Part shown: positions 4,883-6,224 of the stretch, piece after piece
Position numbering within the stretch: position 1 is the first letter of the stretch
Layout of the letters: the number at the start of each line of letters is the position of its first letter
Assembly: GCF_000331775.1 (NCBI RefSeq)
Contig: NZ_CAPJ01000510.1
Span: 1-6,224 of the forward strand
Reading direction: 5' to 3'
Length of the DNA: 6,224 nt
DNA from: Xanthomonas translucens pv. translucens DSM 18974
GTDB taxonomy: Bacteria; Pseudomonadota; Gammaproteobacteria; Xanthomonadales; Xanthomonadaceae
Translations under genes and position numbers: made by a program
The notes under the pieces: model-generated
Databases searched by the model: none
What the model saw: only the letters and a program-made list of their open reading frames with translations
Told to the model about the DNA's origin: nothing

Positions 4883-5472
4883 GCGGGGGAGGTTTCCGAA
4901 CAGCGGACCCTGTTCCGAGTGGCGTCGCGCAGCCGCGTTTTCAAGGCGTCCACGCGATCGCTGGGCAATCGCAGCTGCAGTTCGGCGCCGTCCGCGTCGA
5001 AGCGTTCATCGAGTTTTTCGGCGGCACATGCGTTCAGCGCCGCGTGCACGGTGCCCAGATCGTCGAAGCCGCAGTGCAGGGTGATCAGGCGCAAGGCCAG
5101 CAGCGGTTGCCGTGGCGCCAGGCGCAGGCACTCGGCGGCGGTGCCGCCGTAGGCGCGGACCAGGCCGCCAGCGCCGAGCTTGATGCCGCCGTACCAGCGC
5201 GTGATCACCACCACCACGCGGTCGAAGCCCTGGCCGTCGATCGCCGCCAGGATCGGACGGCCGGCGGTGCCGGCCGGTTCGCCATCGTCGCTGGAGCGGT
5301 AGTCGTCGCCGTGTCGGTAGGCCCAGCAGTTGTGGGTGGCATCGGCTACCGCGATCCGCTGCACGAACGCCAGCGCCGCGCCGGCGTCGGCGATCGGCTC
5401 AGCCTGCGCCAGAAAGCGGCTGTGCTTGATGTCCACGCTGTGGCTGACGGGATGGGGAAGCGTATCGGGCAT
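4879..5472 (-). CDS. yigZ: YigZ/IMPACT family protein (UPF0029)
   Basis: A 197-residue cytoplasmic protein close in length to E. coli YigZ (204). The N-terminal UPF0029/Impact domain (about 15-120) holds IKHSRFLAQ at 15-23, the family signature SDDGEPAGTAG at 61-71, RWYGG at 92-96 and GAGGLVRAYGG at 100-110. The C-terminal DUF1949-like domain covers about 125-185. The eukaryotic relative IMPACT inhibits the eIF2-alpha kinase GCN2; the bacterial role is not settled, with ribosome or nucleic-acid contact suggested. ATG 5472 is preferred: it gives the usual family N-terminus, and a TAGAAT -10-like hexamer 7 bases upstream overlaps the alternative ATG 5481. The open frame runs up to 5598, but those residues are Cys/Arg/Ala-rich and look non-coding. 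The stop overlaps the ABC exporter start by 4 bases. Confidence 0.92.
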   Translation of the reverse strand: MPDTLPHPVSHSVDIKHSRFLAQAEPIADAGAALAFVQRIAVADATHNCWAYRHGDDYRSSDDGEPAGTAGRPILAAIDGQGFDRVVVVITRWYGGIKLGAGGLVRAYGGTAAECLRLAPRQPLLALRLITLHCGFDDLGTVHAALNACAAEKLDERFDADGAELQLRLPSDRVDALKTRLRDATRNRVRCSETSPA

Positions 5473-5723
5473 CGGCGCCATTCTAAACGAGGCGCCGCGG
5501 CCGACCGCGGATGCGGCGGGGCAAGCGTTGCTTTCGATGCCGGTGGGCTGCGCCATTCGGCATCGCGCGCAATCAGGCAACTGCGCCGATGTACGCACAG
5601 TTGCAAACGGCAGTGGGCAGGTTCGCGTTGCGACGCATGCGTGCGAGGAACGCGCGCGGCGGATTCTGTCCCGCGATCACCGGCGCCGAATCGGTCCGTA
5701 GTGCCGTTGGGCGCGGATACGAC
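5473..5723. other. Gene-free spacer upstream of yigZ
   Basis: About 250 bases separate the stop of the minus-strand Ala/Pro-rich gene from the yigZ start. It carries the yigZ promoter candidate and a 10-base palindrome ACGCATGCGT at 5633-5642. I see no RNA gene, terminator with a T-run or small coding frame with a ribosome binding site. Confidence 0.6.
5480..5485 (-). promoter_or_regulatory. Probable -10 element of yigZ-exporter operon (TAGAAT), leaderless start
   Basis: On the minus strand TAGAAT differs from TATAAT at one position and is followed by 7 bases (GGCGCCG) and then ATG 5472. This spacing puts the transcription start at or one base before the A of ATG, so the mRNA would have no leader. 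No Shine-Dalgarno is present, which fits. No convincing -35 is seen at 16-18 bases. This would drive yigZ and the coupled exporter gene. Confidence 0.45.
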
Positions 5724-6224
5724 TCAGTGGTCCAGCAGGTCGCGCAGGTCGTCGGGGATGTGCGTGTGCGGGTGCTCGCGCTGCAGCCGTTGCAGGCTGA
5801 CGCGCGCGGCCGCGTGCTCGCCGGCGTCGCGGCGTTCGCGGATACGCGCCAGCCAGCGTCGTGGCGGCAGGCCTGCGTCGCTCTCCACGGCGGCCGCAAA
5901 CGCCGGATCGGCGTCGTAGGCGTCTGCGGCCGCGTCCGCAGACGCTGCGACAGGCGCGTCCGGTATCGCGGCGAGCGGTGCCGGTGCCGGCACTGCGCTG
6001 AGGTTGCCCTCGATGCGCGCGGTGTCGCCTTCCGCTTCCCATGCCTGTGCGCTCGCCGTGGTGTTGCCTGCACGCTCGTCGCGGTCCTGGCGGCGTTGCT
6101 GCAGCAGGCGGCGGTCTTCGCGCTGCGGGGCATCCGCTTCGCGCGAGCGCGTTGCCTGCTTCGCCAGCGCCTGCGGTTGCGCAGGCGCGGGCGCTTTCGC
6201 AGGGGCGGGCATGGCCGGCGGCGC
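5724..6224 (-). CDS. Ala/Pro-rich hypothetical protein, C-terminal part (5' end outside window)
   Basis: I do not recognise the family with certainty. The frame is open from the window edge to the TGA at 5724. The first in-window ATG is at 6212, but the four codons before it (A-P-P-A) keep the same composition and no stop intervenes, so the true start probably lies beyond the window. Counting from ATG 6212, residues 1-20 are Ala/Pro/Gln-rich, 22-48 are a charged Arg/Glu/Asp/Gln stretch likely helical, and 72-112 are again Ala/Pro/Asp-rich low complexity. Residues 115-162 form a compact block (PPRRWLARIRERRDAG, then LQRLQREHP, then IPDDLRDLL) that looks like two or three helices. I recall similar short C-terminal blocks in xanthomonad proteins beside ECF sigma factor genes, where an N-terminal anti-sigma or membrane segment precedes a Pro/Ala linker; that is an inference here. 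It is on the same strand as yigZ, 251 bases upstream. Confidence 0.65.
   Translation of the reverse strand, partial: APPAMPAPAKAPAPAQPQALAKQATRSREADAPQREDRRLLQQRRQDRDERAGNTTASAQAWEAEGDTARIEGNLSAVPAPAPLAAIPDAPVAASADAAADAYDADPAFAAAVESDAGLPPRRWLARIRERRDAGEHAAARVSLQRLQREHPHTHIPDDLRDLLDH

Noticed and set aside
5633..5642. 10-base palindrome ACGCATGCGT upstream of yigZ as an operator
   Set aside because: It is short, does not extend, and is about 150 bases from the probable promoter; similar palindromes such as GCACGCGTGC (2760-2769) occur by chance in GC-rich DNA.
5044..5919. 291-codon plus-strand open frame opposite yigZ and the downstream spacer
   Set aside because: It spans a well-supported gene, a spacer and another gene on the opposite strand, with shadow-like composition.
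5573..6133. 186-codon minus-strand open frame overlapping the Ala/Pro-rich gene
   Set aside because: Arg/Thr/Cys-rich with no folded-domain pattern; the other frame has the compact acidic-helical C-terminus and the expected third-position bias.

Overview
The window looks like chromosomal DNA from a high-GC gammaproteobacterium of the Xanthomonadaceae (Xanthomonas, Stenotrophomonas or Lysobacter group). Three things point there: strong G/C bias at third codon positions, intergenic GTAG-type REP hairpins built on a GAGCGRCTTCAGYCGC core, and the family resemblance of the encoded proteins. The genus is inferred from these general features; no database search was run.

Layout. Positions 1-172 are an upstream region dominated by 19.4 perfect copies of the heptamer TCCCGAG, ending 14 bases before a start codon. 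Two plus-strand genes follow: pdxY (pyridoxal kinase, 173-1081) and tyrA (prephenate dehydrogenase with a C-terminal ACT-like domain, 1078-2190). They overlap by 4 bases (GTGA), so tyrA is probably translated by coupling. Positions 2191-2773 hold no gene. This stretch contains a REP cluster of four inverted pairs arranged as a tandem duplication of about 193 bases, then a small group of DnaA-box-like 9-mers and a 17-base palindrome.

The rest is on the minus strand and converges on tyrA. A 70-residue orphan protein (2774-2986) has a good ribosome binding site. Upstream of it are two stem-loops and an MsbA-like ABC exporter half-transporter (3116-4882). The exporter start overlaps the stop of a YigZ/IMPACT-family gene (4879-5472) by 4 bases (ATGA), so those two form an operon. 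Behind a gap of about 250 bases lies the C-terminal part of an Ala/Pro-rich protein (5724 to the window end) whose start probably lies outside the window.

How the parts relate. PdxY salvages pyridoxal into PLP. TyrA makes 4-hydroxyphenylpyruvate, which a PLP-dependent aminotransferase turns into tyrosine, so the overlap of the two genes makes metabolic sense but may only be conserved synteny. The YigZ-exporter pair has no obvious shared pathway. The genes are mostly housekeeping. The unusual content is in the non-coding DNA: the G-quadruplex-capable heptamer array against the pdxY promoter, the duplicated REP cluster, the DnaA-box group, and two start codons (pdxY and yigZ) that look leaderless. 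I see no defence system, mobile element, CRISPR array or new multi-gene system.
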